A DNA stretch of 64,000 nt from Microcaldota archaeon. Its GTDB lineage: Archaea; Micrarchaeota; Micrarchaeia; Micrarchaeales; CABMGC01. The stretch covers positions 1 to 64,000 of the forward strand of contig JAKASP010000001.1 of the NCBI GenBank assembly GCA_021818995.1. The letters are read 5' to 3'. The position numbers and the translations under genes are program-made. The first letter of the stretch is position 1. The number at the start of each line of letters is the position of its first letter. The notes beneath the pieces were generated by a model. It was not told the origin of the DNA. It worked only from the letters and a program-made list of their open reading frames with translations, and did no database searches. Below are positions 36,168 through 46,437 of the stretch, in pieces.

Positions 36168-37319
36168 ATGCCTGCTTTATTCGAATCGATGCCGAAGGAG
36201 TTCGTGTCCAGCACCTCGTTCTACGATTACAAGACGCCGATAACAGAGACCCTGGAGAGGGTCAGGAAGCAGGGCGCTGTGGTGGTCCTGCGCGACAAGG
36301 AGTACTACGGGATGGTGGACGACAGGTCCCTGTTCAGGACAAGGAACCTGAAGCCATTGAGCTTCTCGAAGAGCTTCCCCGTTGGCAAGTTCGCCAGGAA
36401 GCTGCCGGTCCTCGACTCGGACACGTCGCTCGGCATGCTGATCAGCTACTTCCACGACTTTTCTGCGAAGGCGCTGCCCTACCAGGAGGGCAGCAAGATA
36501 GCCGGCATAGTCAAGAGAGACGTAGTAGTAAGCACGATAATCTCGCTGCACATGCTCTCAAAGGCCAAGGTTTCAGACATAATGTCATCGCCCGTAGTCT
36601 CTATAGACCGCGAAGCCAACATCGCCCAGGCTGTCAGCGCGATGGGAAAGAACAACATCGCGAGGCTCGTTGTGCTCGATAGCGGGGACAGGCTCTCGGG
36701 CCTGCTCTCCATGCGCGACGTCTCAGACATGCTGGCCAAGCCGCAGGAGAGGCTTCCTGAGAGGAAGTCGTACACGTTCTCGCCTTCCAACGTCCCGGTT
36801 TCAAGCGTTATGCGCACTCCGGTGTACACGATAGACTCCAACAAGTCCGCAGAAGATGCTGCGCGCCAGTTGCTGGAGAAGAGGGTGTCGTCGCTCGTGG
36901 TCGTGCACAACGCCAGGCCTGTCGGGATCGTCTCTACAAGGGACATAATAGAGAGCGCGGCTGCTACCACGGCCAAGACCCAGAGCCGGGTCGTTCTCTC
37001 GGGCCTCGATGAGAACACGCGCGAGTACGAGCAGGAGCTGCGCGACGCGGTCAACAGGCTCGTTTCGAAGATCGACAGGTTCGAGAGGATCGACGTCGAT
37101 TACGTTGCGGTCAACGTGAAGAGGCACAGGGAGAGGAACTATGAGATGCACGCGAGGCTCGCACTGCGAAAGCGCGGAACTGTCTTCGCGCACGCATCCG
37201 GCTACACGCTGGACAGCACGCTTTCAGATCTCACTGACAGCATCTACAAGCGCGTGCGCGAGAGGAAGGAGGGTTTCCTCGACAAGAGGAGGCTCGCGGA
37301 GAGGAGATATGAGGAATAG
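36168..37319 (+). CDS. CBS-domain protein with C-terminal HPF/RaiA-like domain
   Basis: CBS repeats (VSDIMSSPVVSIDREANIAQAVSAMGKNNIARLVVLD; VSSVMRTPVYTIDSNKSAEDAARQLLEKRVSSLVVV); C-terminus YEQELRDAVNRLVSKIDRFERIDVDYVAVNVKRH...AHASGYTLDSTLSDLTDSIYKRVRERKE. Confidence 0.75.
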   Translation: MPALFESMPKEFVSSTSFYDYKTPITETLERVRKQGAVVVLRDKEYYGMVDDRSLFRTRNLKPLSFSKSFPVGKFARKLPVLDSDTSLGMLISYFHDFSAKALPYQEGSKIAGIVKRDVVVSTIISLHMLSKAKVSDIMSSPVVSIDREANIAQAVSAMGKNNIARLVVLDSGDRLSGLLSMRDVSDMLAKPQERLPERKSYTFSPSNVPVSSVMRTPVYTIDSNKSAEDAARQLLEKRVSSLVVVHNARPVGIVSTRDIIESAAATTAKTQSRVVLSGLDENTREYEQELRDAVNRLVSKIDRFERIDVDYVAVNVKRHRERNYEMHARLALRKRGTVFAHASGYTLDSTLSDLTDSIYKRVRERKEGFLDKRRLAERRYEE

Positions 37320-37776
37320 GATGAGGCTTCAGTCGAGTTTCGAGCTTCTAGTCACGCTTGCGTTCGGACTCGCGATACTGCTTCCGCTCGTGATAATCGC
37401 CTTCATCCAGCTCGCAGGGGCGAACGCGAACCTGTCAGCGATAGAGTCGCAGCAGGCTGCAAGCAAGCTCGCCAGCGTCGCCACCCTCATAGGCAGCCAG
37501 GGGCCCCCTGCAAAGCAGCTGGTCCAGATACAGGTGCCGCCGAACGTGAGGTTCATCTACGTGGGCAACGTCAACAACACGGTAGGGCACGAGGTGATAT
37601 TCGTGATAACCTCGCCATCGGGCCTGAGCTACGTGACCGCGTACACGCCGGTCAACGTAAGCGGGAGCCTTGGCGGCATAACCTCGACAGGCGCATACCT
37701 TGTTAACGTAACAGCGACCTCCGCGTGCCCGAGCAACAACGCTGTGCCCTGCGTGTACATGACGCCGAAGGTATAG
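37309..37776 (+). CDS. pilin-like protein
   Basis: MRNRMRLQSSFELLVTLAFGLAILLPLVIIAFIQ N-terminus; start ATG 37309. Confidence 0.65.
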   Translation: MRNRMRLQSSFELLVTLAFGLAILLPLVIIAFIQLAGANANLSAIESQQAASKLASVATLIGSQGPPAKQLVQIQVPPNVRFIYVGNVNNTVGHEVIFVITSPSGLSYVTAYTPVNVSGSLGGITSTGAYLVNVTATSACPSNNAVPCVYMTPKV

Positions 37777-37777
37777 A

Positions 37778-40700
37778 ATGCAAGCAAAGAAGCTGCAGAT
37801 CGCCCTGGAATACATGATCATCTTCGCCTTTGTGCTAGTCGTATTCCTGTTCATATTCGCCCTTGTAGCGAGCCAGCGCGCCCAGACGTCGAGCAGCCAG
37901 ATATACTCGCAGGAGCAGCTGATAGCGCAGAGCGTGGCAACGCAGCTCGACACCGCGCTGCGTGCTGGTAACGGCTACGTCGCAAGGATTCCGATCACCG
38001 GAGCGATAGGCACGCTCGCCTACCAACTCCTGGTAACGAAGAACGGCGGGGTCATAGTAAACGCGACCGTGGGCAACGAGGCGCTTCAGGCGTTTGCGTT
38101 CAGCACAGCGAGGAACGTGCTATCGCAAAGCTCGTACATACAGACCAACACCTTCTACTACAACCTGCCGATAGCTAACGGCACGCTCTACATACAGAAC
38201 TCCTTCGGCACGATCTGCGTAGACTACTCGTGCCCCAACACGAGCACGCAGGCGGCTAACATCAGCCTTTCGAGCCAACTGGTCCACGCGCTGCCTCTCA
38301 ACCATACCGCGGGCTCGTACGTTGCGCTTGGAACAACAGGAAACAACATTGCCGCTCAGGTGACGGTATCTGGCTGGATAAACCCTGCGAGCCCGAACGG
38401 AGGATACAACTACGTATTCTCAAATGACCGCGACTGCTGCGGAAGCTATAAAGGATACGACCTTCGCGTGGCTTCGAACAAGGCGTGCTTCCAGATATGG
38501 GATTCGGGATCGATCAACCACGGGGTTTGTAGCGCGGCGACAATACAGGCTAACAAATGGTACTTCGTGGCTGGCACGTATGACGGCAGCAACGTTAGAG
38601 TGTATCTAAATGGAGTACTGGCAGGCACGCTCGCCTTCTCGGGCACGATAGGCACGCCTGCTTCGTACAATAGCGCAATAGGAGGTCTGGGTCTCAATCC
38701 TGCTCAGTATGATGTTAACGGCATGCTTGCGAACGTACAGCTCTACAACATCTCGCTTTCCGGAACGCAGATCACGCAACTGTACAGCGAGGGCATAGCC
38801 GGAACGCCGCTCATACCAGCGAACACAGTGGGCTGGTGGCCCCTCAACGGAAACGCCAATGACTACAGCGGCAACGGCAACACGGGCACGATCCATGGAC
38901 CGGCTTTCTTCCCTTCTGTTGCACAGCTCTTCGCAAAAGTGACGAGCCCGCAGGGTTTCGTGCTCGGCAACACGCTCGTTGGATTCGAGACCTCGCTAGG
39001 CACGTTCTTCAGTGCTAACCAGTTCGCGACCAACTTCACTAACGCGAATGGCGTGGCAACAGCGCTCTTCACCCAACAGTCGAACAGCGGACAGGCGACT
39101 GTCAGGGTAACGGCCTACAACGGGAATACGGCGTTGCAGGGCAACCTCATCGGCTGGTGGCCTTTGGGACTTGGGCAGGTCAACAGCACCTTCGATCTCA
39201 GCGGGAGCAGCAATGCAGGAATGCTCAAGGGTGCGGCAGGCTGGGTAAACCCCAACTTTGTAGCAAACCTCGGAGGGCAGAGCAGCTACATTTATGCTAC
39301 CAACGCACTTACCGTCACTTCGGCCGGCACATACGACGTCATATCGTTCTGGATGTACTGGAGTGGAAAACCCAACGTTGTGCCATTCTCGTTCGGTTCC
39401 CCGAGCAACTACAACCTCTGGATAAACGGCGCGTCGTGCCTGGGATTCAACACAGGCAACGGCGACGACTATGGCATTAATTTCTTGAACTACACCAACA
39501 GGTGGATATTCGTGACCGCCGAGTTCTACAACGGCGCGTACAACAAGAACAGCTTCCTGTACATCAACGGCGCGAATCAGTCGCTGACGCAGTGCGCGGG
39601 CAGCGCGGGCTCGCAGACAGCGTCTAACGTGCTGGTCGTGGGAGACAATAGCGGGCTGAACAGCTTCTACTACAACGGCTCGATCGCGAACGTGCAGGTA
39701 TACAACGGCATAATGGCAGCTTCACAGATAACGCAGCTTTACAATCTTGGCATATCGGCAACACCGTACTCGACAAACCTCGTTGCCTGGCTTCCGCTCA
39801 ACGGGAACGCGAACGACTACAGCGGCTACAACAACAATGGCACAGTCTACGGCAACACAAACTTCGTGAGTTCGCCCACGAATGAGAGTACCGGAAACAA
39901 TGCCACCTCTGTGCTGAGCGCAAGATTCAACGGAATAGACAGCAAGGTCACAGGCAACCTTCAGAGTTCGCTCTTTCCCATAACGGCGACCACATGGATA
40001 AGCGTCAATGCGTACGCGCCAAATGACATAGCCGAAGTTGCATATTTCGACAACGGAAAATGGCAGGCATTCATACAAACGAGCGGCTACTCCCAATGCA
40101 AGCTCGGCTCGCTTTGGTGGTGGAACTCTTCGGAGTCCATGTGCACCGAATTCACGGTGCCCCTCAGCACCTGGACCATGCTCACCTACGAGGCCAATTC
40201 CACACAGATGAGAGCGTGCATCAACGCCGTCTGCCAGTCTTATTACCACAGCGTCAACGCCCCTATCTCCGGAGTCCTTCCTTTCACGATAGGCGGACCG
40301 GGCCACAAGTACTTCAACGGAAACATAACCAACTTTCAGGTCTACAATAAAACGCTGTCATTGCAGCAGCTGCGGCAGATATACCAGCAGGGCGTGGGCG
40401 GTGTTCCGCTCTCAAACAGCAGCCTGGTCGCGTGGTGGCCGCTTGTCGGCAATGCCAACGACTACAGCGGGAACGGGAATAACGCCACAGCCACAAATGT
40501 GATTTATACAGCAAGCACAGTGGGGCTTCCTGCCACACCGTCTCCATTCGCAGGAACGGGCGTGGAGTTCAACGGACAGAGCTCTTATGTGCAACTTGCG
40601 CAGCAACCCGGCTGGACCTCAGCACTCACTATTTCTGCATGGGCGAACACCTACGCTCCACCGACCACAGGGAAGTCCAGGGAAGTATTCAACAACAATC

Positions 40701-41107
40701 AGCTATTCCTGAGGCTGAGCGGAGATGCCAACAACCACGGCTACGACTGCTTCCTGCGGCTTTCAGACGGCACAGTCGAGCCCCGTGCAGCGAGTCACTT
40801 CTCACCCAACGTGAATACGTGGAACATGGTGACGTGCAGTTGGGACGGAACGACGCTGTCTATATACGTTAACGGCGTGCTGAAAGGCACTTCAACGCGA
40901 AGCGGTACAATAAACTCGATAACAGAAGGCCCGTACGTAGGTGCCACGGAGCAGCAGAACCTGCCACCGAACAACGAGTGGAACGGATCGATAAGCGACG
41001 TGCAGATGTACAAGACCGCGCTGACTGCGCAGCAGATCCAGCAACTTTACAATTCCCAGGCTCCGCCTTCTGCTTCCGCATTAATACCGGTGAGTTGGTA
41101 CCCATGA
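37778..41107 (+). CDS. large pilin-anchored protein with multiple LamG-like modules
   Basis: N-terminus MQAKKLQIALEYMIIFAFVLVVFLFIFAL; repeated LamG-like segments each ending QI.QLY..GI.G.PL then WWPLNGNANDYSG. Confidence 0.8.
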   Translation: MQAKKLQIALEYMIIFAFVLVVFLFIFALVASQRAQTSSSQIYSQEQLIAQSVATQLDTALRAGNGYVARIPITGAIGTLAYQLLVTKNGGVIVNATVGNEALQAFAFSTARNVLSQSSYIQTNTFYYNLPIANGTLYIQNSFGTICVDYSCPNTSTQAANISLSSQLVHALPLNHTAGSYVALGTTGNNIAAQVTVSGWINPASPNGGYNYVFSNDRDCCGSYKGYDLRVASNKACFQIWDSGSINHGVCSAATIQANKWYFVAGTYDGSNVRVYLNGVLAGTLAFSGTIGTPASYNSAIGGLGLNPAQYDVNGMLANVQLYNISLSGTQITQLYSEGIAGTPLIPANTVGWWPLNGNANDYSGNGNTGTIHGPAFFPSVAQLFAKVTSPQGFVLGNTLVGFETSLGTFFSANQFATNFTNANGVATALFTQQSNSGQATVRVTAYNGNTALQGNLIGWWPLGLGQVNSTFDLSGSSNAGMLKGAAGWVNPNFVANLGGQSSYIYATNALTVTSAGTYDVISFWMYWSGKPNVVPFSFGSPSNYNLWINGASCLGFNTGNGDDYGINFLNYTNRWIFVTAEFYNGAYNKNSFLYINGANQSLTQCAGSAGSQTASNVLVVGDNSGLNSFYYNGSIANVQVYNGIMAASQITQLYNLGISATPYSTNLVAWLPLNGNANDYSGYNNNGTVYGNTNFVSSPTNESTGNNATSVLSARFNGIDSKVTGNLQSSLFPITATTWISVNAYAPNDIAEVAYFDNGKWQAFIQTSGYSQCKLGSLWWWNSSESMCTEFTVPLSTWTMLTYEANSTQMRACINAVCQSYYHSVNAPISGVLPFTIGGPGHKYFNGNITNFQVYNKTLSLQQLRQIYQQGVGGVPLSNSSLVAWWPLVGNANDYSGNGNNATATNVIYTASTVGLPATPSPFAGTGVEFNGQSSYVQLAQQPGWTSALTISAWANTYAPPTTGKSREVFNNNQLFLRLSGDANNHGYDCFLRLSDGTVEPRAASHFSPNVNTWNMVTCSWDGTTLSIYVNGVLKGTSTRSGTINSITEGPYVGATEQQNLPPNNEWNGSISDVQMYKTALTAQQIQQLYNSQAPPSASALIPVSWYP

Positions 41108-41643
41108 AAGCGCAATTCTGGTCTTTTGACGTTATCTTCGCGATGATAGTATTCGGCTCAGCGTTGATACTACTCACTTTCGTCTGGGTCAACGTGAGCA
41201 GCCAGTACGACACAGCCTACAGCTTTGGTCTGCAGACGATGCAGGCGCAGCTCCAGAGCCTCCAGTCAAGGCTACTGCTACAGGGTGTGCCGGCAAACTG
41301 GGCCTCGGTTGTCAACGTGACGAACACTAGCACATGGACCGGCGTAAGCGTGGGCCTCGGAACCGGCTTCGGGAATCGGCTGTCGCTCAGCAAGATATCA
41401 ACGCTGGCCGCGATGAGCAACTACAACCCCGGCGCATACCAAGCAACCAAGTCGCTGCTGGGCGTGGGCTACGATTATTACATAGCGATAAACAACAGCA
41501 ACTCGACGATAACCATGGGCCTATATCCATACACACGCAACCCGTATGCAATACAGGTAGCGAGGCAGTCCGCCGTGCTGAACGGTATGCCGGTGAGCGT
41601 CCAGATAATACTCTGGACCAACAAGAGCTTCGGTGTTAGTTAA
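41104..41643 (+). CDS. minor pilin-like protein
   Basis: MKAQFWSFDVIFAMIVFGSALILLTFVWVNVSSQ; ATG 41104. Confidence 0.65.
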   Translation: MKAQFWSFDVIFAMIVFGSALILLTFVWVNVSSQYDTAYSFGLQTMQAQLQSLQSRLLLQGVPANWASVVNVTNTSTWTGVSVGLGTGFGNRLSLSKISTLAAMSNYNPGAYQATKSLLGVGYDYYIAINNSNSTITMGLYPYTRNPYAIQVARQSAVLNGMPVSVQIILWTNKSFGVS

Positions 41644-43814
41644 TGAAAGCAGTAGTCTTCACCATGGACGCTATCTTCTCGCTAGTCATAACAGTGGTCG
41701 GCATCTCCCTGCTCCTCTTCTTCCAGTACTATGCGCAGGCACCGTACAGCCTGCACTATTCCAACGCGCAGGCAATCTTCACGAACCTCGCCTCGACAAG
41801 CGTGGACTCGGTGCGTAACGGCAGCGCGATCGCGAAGTCGCTCTCCAACCAGTACATGGGAGCGAACGAAACGTGGCCTATGTTCATGGGCGGCCAGTTC
41901 TCTAACAGCAGCAACCCAATCGGACCCCTGTATCCGATACTTGCGTACAGCTTCAACCCAGCGAATACGATAACAACAGGCATAGTTGCGGGCTACGGCA
42001 ACATCTATTTTGCCGCTAACTCGATACTCTATGCGGTCAACGCCACTACTAACAGGACCGCTTGGACTACGAACACTGTGTCGAACGTGGTCAGCAGCCC
42101 CGCGCTTTACTACGGCACGATCTTCTACGCCAACGCGACGAACCTCACAGCAGCTAACGCGAACACGAATAGCATACTCTGGACCACGAATTCGATAAAG
42201 AGCGTATCTCTCACCACGCCGCTGCTTGTGTACGACAATCTCGTGTTCTTCGGGAGCAGCGACAACAAGATAAACGCGTTCTTCGCGAACAACGGGACAA
42301 ACGCCTGGTCTAAGAGCATAGGCGCGGTGCCAGTTTCGATAGCGATCGCTGGTGGTAGCCTTGCTATAAAGACAAGCACAAATGTGGTTTACGTAGCTGC
42401 ATATTCAGGAGCGTTGGCACCGGTGCCGGTTACAAGCGTAACATACTCTTCTGGCATAGCGCCAACAACGCCCGCCTATGGGGCAAACGCATTGTATATG
42501 GGCAACGGCGCGACAGCGAACGCAATGTATACGAACGGCACCGTGGTGCCTGGCTTCCCGCTCGGCGAGGCGTCGACAATCTCCGGGGTCGCCACCTACA
42601 AGAACTACACAGCGTACCAAACCGGCAGCACTGTTACCATAATTTCACCGACAGGAGGCACAGGTTGGTTGGCTTCGGTGCCTTCATATTTTGGGGTGAA
42701 TGTGGTAAACGCAACTCCCTTGATCTCCGGATCAATGGTATACACGCTCTGGACGAACGGACTTGCGGCCGAGAACCTGACAAGCGGATCGCTGCAGTGG
42801 TTCGCGCGCGTCTCCGGCGCGCCCTCATACTCATACATGACGCTGGCCTACGGCAGGATCTACATTGAGGTCAACAACCGCATCTACGCCTATGGCTCTT
42901 GCTACTCGCCGGTGCACGCGACGCTGTTATACGCGGTGGCAACTATGTCGTACAATGGACAGGGCGGATGCGAGACCGCTCTGCTGAACAGCGTATACCC
43001 GTCTGCAAACTACACGCTATTCGCAAATTCGCCGTCTACGAACACGATCGAAGCTGCAAGCTTCAACGGTGCGAAGGGATACTCGATTGCGAGGAACCTT
43101 GGAGTGCTGAACACATCATACATGAGCGTCTCGTTCTGGGTCAACATCAGCGCGTACGACCCAAGCGGGGACAGGCTCGTTAATTATGGGGACAACGGCG
43201 GCTGCCTTGCGCCGACCACTGATTGCGGGTGGTTCGTCTACCTCGGCAGCACCGGCGCCATACAGTTCGCGATAATGGCGAACGGAATGGAGACCAACGC
43301 GAACGGGCCTACGCTCAGCCTGAACAAGTGGTACATGATAACGGGAACGTACAACGGGACTAGCGTCGACGTGTATGTCAATGCAAACACGCCCTCCACT
43401 ACCAGCTTCACGGGCGCGATCTCACCGGCAAGCACGAACATCAATCTGACCATAGGGGCCGGAAGGCCGAGCGATTCGAGATACTTCACGGGCAACATTG
43501 CAAACGTGCAGCTCTACAGCCAGTCGCTCGGAGTGCAGCAGATAGCCGCGCTATACAGGGGAGGGGCTGCAGGGGTACCGGTAAAGGGCTACGGCCTGGT
43601 GTCGTGGTATCCGCTTGCTGGAGACACGAACGATTACGCTGGCTTCAACACCGGTTTCGCGGTTGGCAGCATGAAGTTCATAACCAAGACGTACACCTCG
43701 CCTGCGTTCTCCAACGCTTACGAGGTGTCGAGAGCGAGCACGCTGCTGCCTGTGCTAAACTACACGAGCGGAGCCAGCAACACGATAAGCGTTGGCATAT
43801 ATTCATGGGGATGA
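41643..43814 (+). CDS. pilin-like TM + PQQ/BamB-like beta-propeller + LamG-like protein
   Basis: MKAVVFTMDAIFSLVITVVGISLLLFFQ; repeated NRTAWTTNTVSNVVSSPALYYGTIFYAN blades; LamG-like MSVSFWVNIS...QIAALYRGGAAGVPVKGYGLVSWYPLAGDTNDY. Confidence 0.7.
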   Translation: MKAVVFTMDAIFSLVITVVGISLLLFFQYYAQAPYSLHYSNAQAIFTNLASTSVDSVRNGSAIAKSLSNQYMGANETWPMFMGGQFSNSSNPIGPLYPILAYSFNPANTITTGIVAGYGNIYFAANSILYAVNATTNRTAWTTNTVSNVVSSPALYYGTIFYANATNLTAANANTNSILWTTNSIKSVSLTTPLLVYDNLVFFGSSDNKINAFFANNGTNAWSKSIGAVPVSIAIAGGSLAIKTSTNVVYVAAYSGALAPVPVTSVTYSSGIAPTTPAYGANALYMGNGATANAMYTNGTVVPGFPLGEASTISGVATYKNYTAYQTGSTVTIISPTGGTGWLASVPSYFGVNVVNATPLISGSMVYTLWTNGLAAENLTSGSLQWFARVSGAPSYSYMTLAYGRIYIEVNNRIYAYGSCYSPVHATLLYAVATMSYNGQGGCETALLNSVYPSANYTLFANSPSTNTIEAASFNGAKGYSIARNLGVLNTSYMSVSFWVNISAYDPSGDRLVNYGDNGGCLAPTTDCGWFVYLGSTGAIQFAIMANGMETNANGPTLSLNKWYMITGTYNGTSVDVYVNANTPSTTSFTGAISPASTNINLTIGAGRPSDSRYFTGNIANVQLYSQSLGVQQIAALYRGGAAGVPVKGYGLVSWYPLAGDTNDYAGFNTGFAVGSMKFITKTYTSPAFSNAYEVSRASTLLPVLNYTSGASNTISVGIYSWG

Positions 43815-43818
43815 ATGC

Positions 43819-46425
43819 ATGAGGTTCGGAAACAGCAAAGGGCAACTGATGACGCTCATTATGCTAGTCGTATTCATACTCATGCTTGCGGAGCTATTCG
43901 CCTTCGCGCTCCTAAACATAAGCTCCAACAGCATAGCGCAATCGCTGACGGTCAGCTCCTCGTCCGCGAACTACGGCAGCCTGTTCAAGCTGAGCGCGAA
44001 CAACTTTGCGTCAGCGAGCCTCAGCAGGGCGATATCTACGCTAGCGACCTACGAGTCGACGCCGGCATACAGGAAGGCGAACCTCATCTCGAACACCAGC
44101 CAATATCTCTCGTACCTTGTCACAAACGGCGTGCTTCCTAACGACACATCTGGCTACCCGCAGAATGCGATGGGGAACCTCACGCTCAAGCTGTACAATC
44201 TTTCTGTTGCGAACGTCATCGGGTTCGTGGCGCAGTCTGTTGCAGTGAACGAGACGCAGCCGATCATATTCCAGACGGACCCGTACCACGTGCGCGCCTC
44301 ATACATAGAGAACATCGCGGTCAACTCTTCCGGGAACAACTACATGTACACAATACCTGTAAACGTTTCCGTGCCACTGAACGGAACGCCAGACCTGTTC
44401 TACGCGCAGCAGGGCATCACGAGCCAGATCAGGTTCGCGAACATCGGCAACCTGACCTCGGTTGTTGGGGGAGCTACCGCTTATTCCGGAAACGCGCTCA
44501 CCTACTCCTACGGCACTGTCTACTGGCTCTCGAGCAGCGCGAGCAGCGGGGCAACATGCGCGCAGGTGCCCGCAGGATTATCTGCGGCTTCGGCAAGCGG
44601 GAACATAATACTCGCGACGTACAACGCGATAGGTCTCGAGACCTGCGAGAACAACTACGCCGGGCTCATAGCCTATATTGCGCCCACAACGCTTCCGACC
44701 GTGCCGTACCTCATATATCCCAGCTCCTCTAACCTGCTCAGGTACATGCCTTCGGGCATGAAAGTACTCCTCTACGGCCCCGCGCTCGAGACGCTGAACA
44801 TCGAGGCGCTGAGGAGCGCTGTGACGAACGGCTACTACTTCTCCTCCCCGTTCGCATCCTCATACCTCGACAGGGCCGATGGCAACTTCAACAACCAGTC
44901 GCTCAACGGCATTTTCACGTTCTCAAACTACAACACCCAGGCGGCTGTGTTCAACGGCGGGAGCACCTACGCGTATGCCAACGCCCTGCTCGTCAACACT
45001 GCTGCAGGAGGGTACAACACGGTCTCGTTCTGGATGGACTGGAACGGCATAACGAACGTTGTTCCTTTCACATTCTCCAACCCATATCAGCTGTACCTCG
45101 ATACCGCCACATGCTTCGGGTTCAACACGGACCACAGCGATGCCTACGGGATTAACCCGACCGGCCTCTCAGGCAACTGGGTCTTCGTCACGGCTGTCTT
45201 CTACAACGGCGGAATAACCGGCAACTCGCTGATATACATCAACGGCAACCTGCAGCCTGAGACGCAGTGCGCTGGGAGCGCGAACAGCGGAACAGCATCC
45301 ACGGCAGTGCATCTAGGAACGAACGATGGGATAGGCGGGTATTATTTCGGAGGCGACCTGGCCAACGTGCAGATATACAACACGTCGCTCACTCCTCCGC
45401 AGGTGCAGAAACTCTACCAAGAGGGCATATCCGCGGTTCCGCTCTCCAACAACGCGCTGGTCAGCTGGTGGCCCCTCAACGGCAACGCCAATGACTACAG
45501 CGGGCACAGCAGCGGGAACGCGGCACTCCACAACGGCATCTTCTTCTCCCTGCTGCCGTATTACAACAGGGACAGCATCCTCAATGTCCCGGTATCCACA
45601 TCACTCTCGGCCATACCCGGAGTGCTGTCGTGCACAACAATGAACGGCTGCAGTTCGACCAAGCTCCCGAACCTCTTCCTCGGGTCGATGCCTTTGGAGA
45701 CGCAAGCCGTACAGGGCGAGGCGATGTTCAACGGCAGGAACGGCTACATAGAATCCAAGGGCACGCTACCCGCGCTCGGGACTGCGACGATACTCTGGTG
45801 GACCAACGTCAACTCCGTGCTCGGTTCCGGCGCCGGAGTCGGACCATCTGCATGCCAGATATACGAGCCTGGAGCGACAGGCTCCACTTTCGCGGTGCAG
45901 TTCGACCCGTGCACGTGCACCGGCTACACCACGTGCAGCTCAAACGCCGCAATCTCACCTCCGACAAAGACGTGGGTGATGGTCGCGTTCGTGATAAACG
46001 GCAACCTGATAAACTCGTACGCGTACTACGGCAACACGGTGCTGCAGAACAACGCGCTCATTGCCACGACAACGCTTACAATTCCGTCTACGCACTTCTA
46101 CATCAGCAGCTACGCCGGCAGTGCAATCTACAACCACTTCAGCGGCGGAGTGCTTAATGTGCAACTCTACAACACGCCGCTTACCATAAGCCAGATAGGC
46201 TCGCAGTACCGTCTCGGCGCATATGGTCTGCCCCTGACAGCCAACCTGATAGGCTGGTGGCCGCTCAGCGGGGACCCCCGCGATTACAGCGGGAACGGAT
46301 ATAACGGCATGGCGGTCAACGTCACGTTCCCATACTTCTCCGGCGTGAACACCGATCCGGGAATATCGTCTCTGCCAGCGTTCGCGAACGAGTGGCAAGC
46401 TCTCGGACTGACGGCGCCGCAGTAG
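43819..46425 (+). CDS. membrane-anchored LamG-like surface protein
   Basis: MRFGNSKGQLMTLIMLVVFILMLAELFAFALL; two LamG-like modules; WWPLNGNANDYSG, WWPLSGDPRDYSG; start ATG 43819. Confidence 0.7.
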   Translation: MRFGNSKGQLMTLIMLVVFILMLAELFAFALLNISSNSIAQSLTVSSSSANYGSLFKLSANNFASASLSRAISTLATYESTPAYRKANLISNTSQYLSYLVTNGVLPNDTSGYPQNAMGNLTLKLYNLSVANVIGFVAQSVAVNETQPIIFQTDPYHVRASYIENIAVNSSGNNYMYTIPVNVSVPLNGTPDLFYAQQGITSQIRFANIGNLTSVVGGATAYSGNALTYSYGTVYWLSSSASSGATCAQVPAGLSAASASGNIILATYNAIGLETCENNYAGLIAYIAPTTLPTVPYLIYPSSSNLLRYMPSGMKVLLYGPALETLNIEALRSAVTNGYYFSSPFASSYLDRADGNFNNQSLNGIFTFSNYNTQAAVFNGGSTYAYANALLVNTAAGGYNTVSFWMDWNGITNVVPFTFSNPYQLYLDTATCFGFNTDHSDAYGINPTGLSGNWVFVTAVFYNGGITGNSLIYINGNLQPETQCAGSANSGTASTAVHLGTNDGIGGYYFGGDLANVQIYNTSLTPPQVQKLYQEGISAVPLSNNALVSWWPLNGNANDYSGHSSGNAALHNGIFFSLLPYYNRDSILNVPVSTSLSAIPGVLSCTTMNGCSSTKLPNLFLGSMPLETQAVQGEAMFNGRNGYIESKGTLPALGTATILWWTNVNSVLGSGAGVGPSACQIYEPGATGSTFAVQFDPCTCTGYTTCSSNAAISPPTKTWVMVAFVINGNLINSYAYYGNTVLQNNALIATTTLTIPSTHFYISSYAGSAIYNHFSGGVLNVQLYNTPLTISQIGSQYRLGAYGLPLTANLIGWWPLSGDPRDYSGNGYNGMAVNVTFPYFSGVNTDPGISSLPAFANEWQALGLTAPQ

Positions 46426-46437
46426 CGCGGGCATGGT

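Noticed and set aside
38825-45520. Repeated DNA blocks as transposons or CRISPR
   Set aside because: They are in-frame LamG module linkers within long ORFs, with no transposase or inverted ends.
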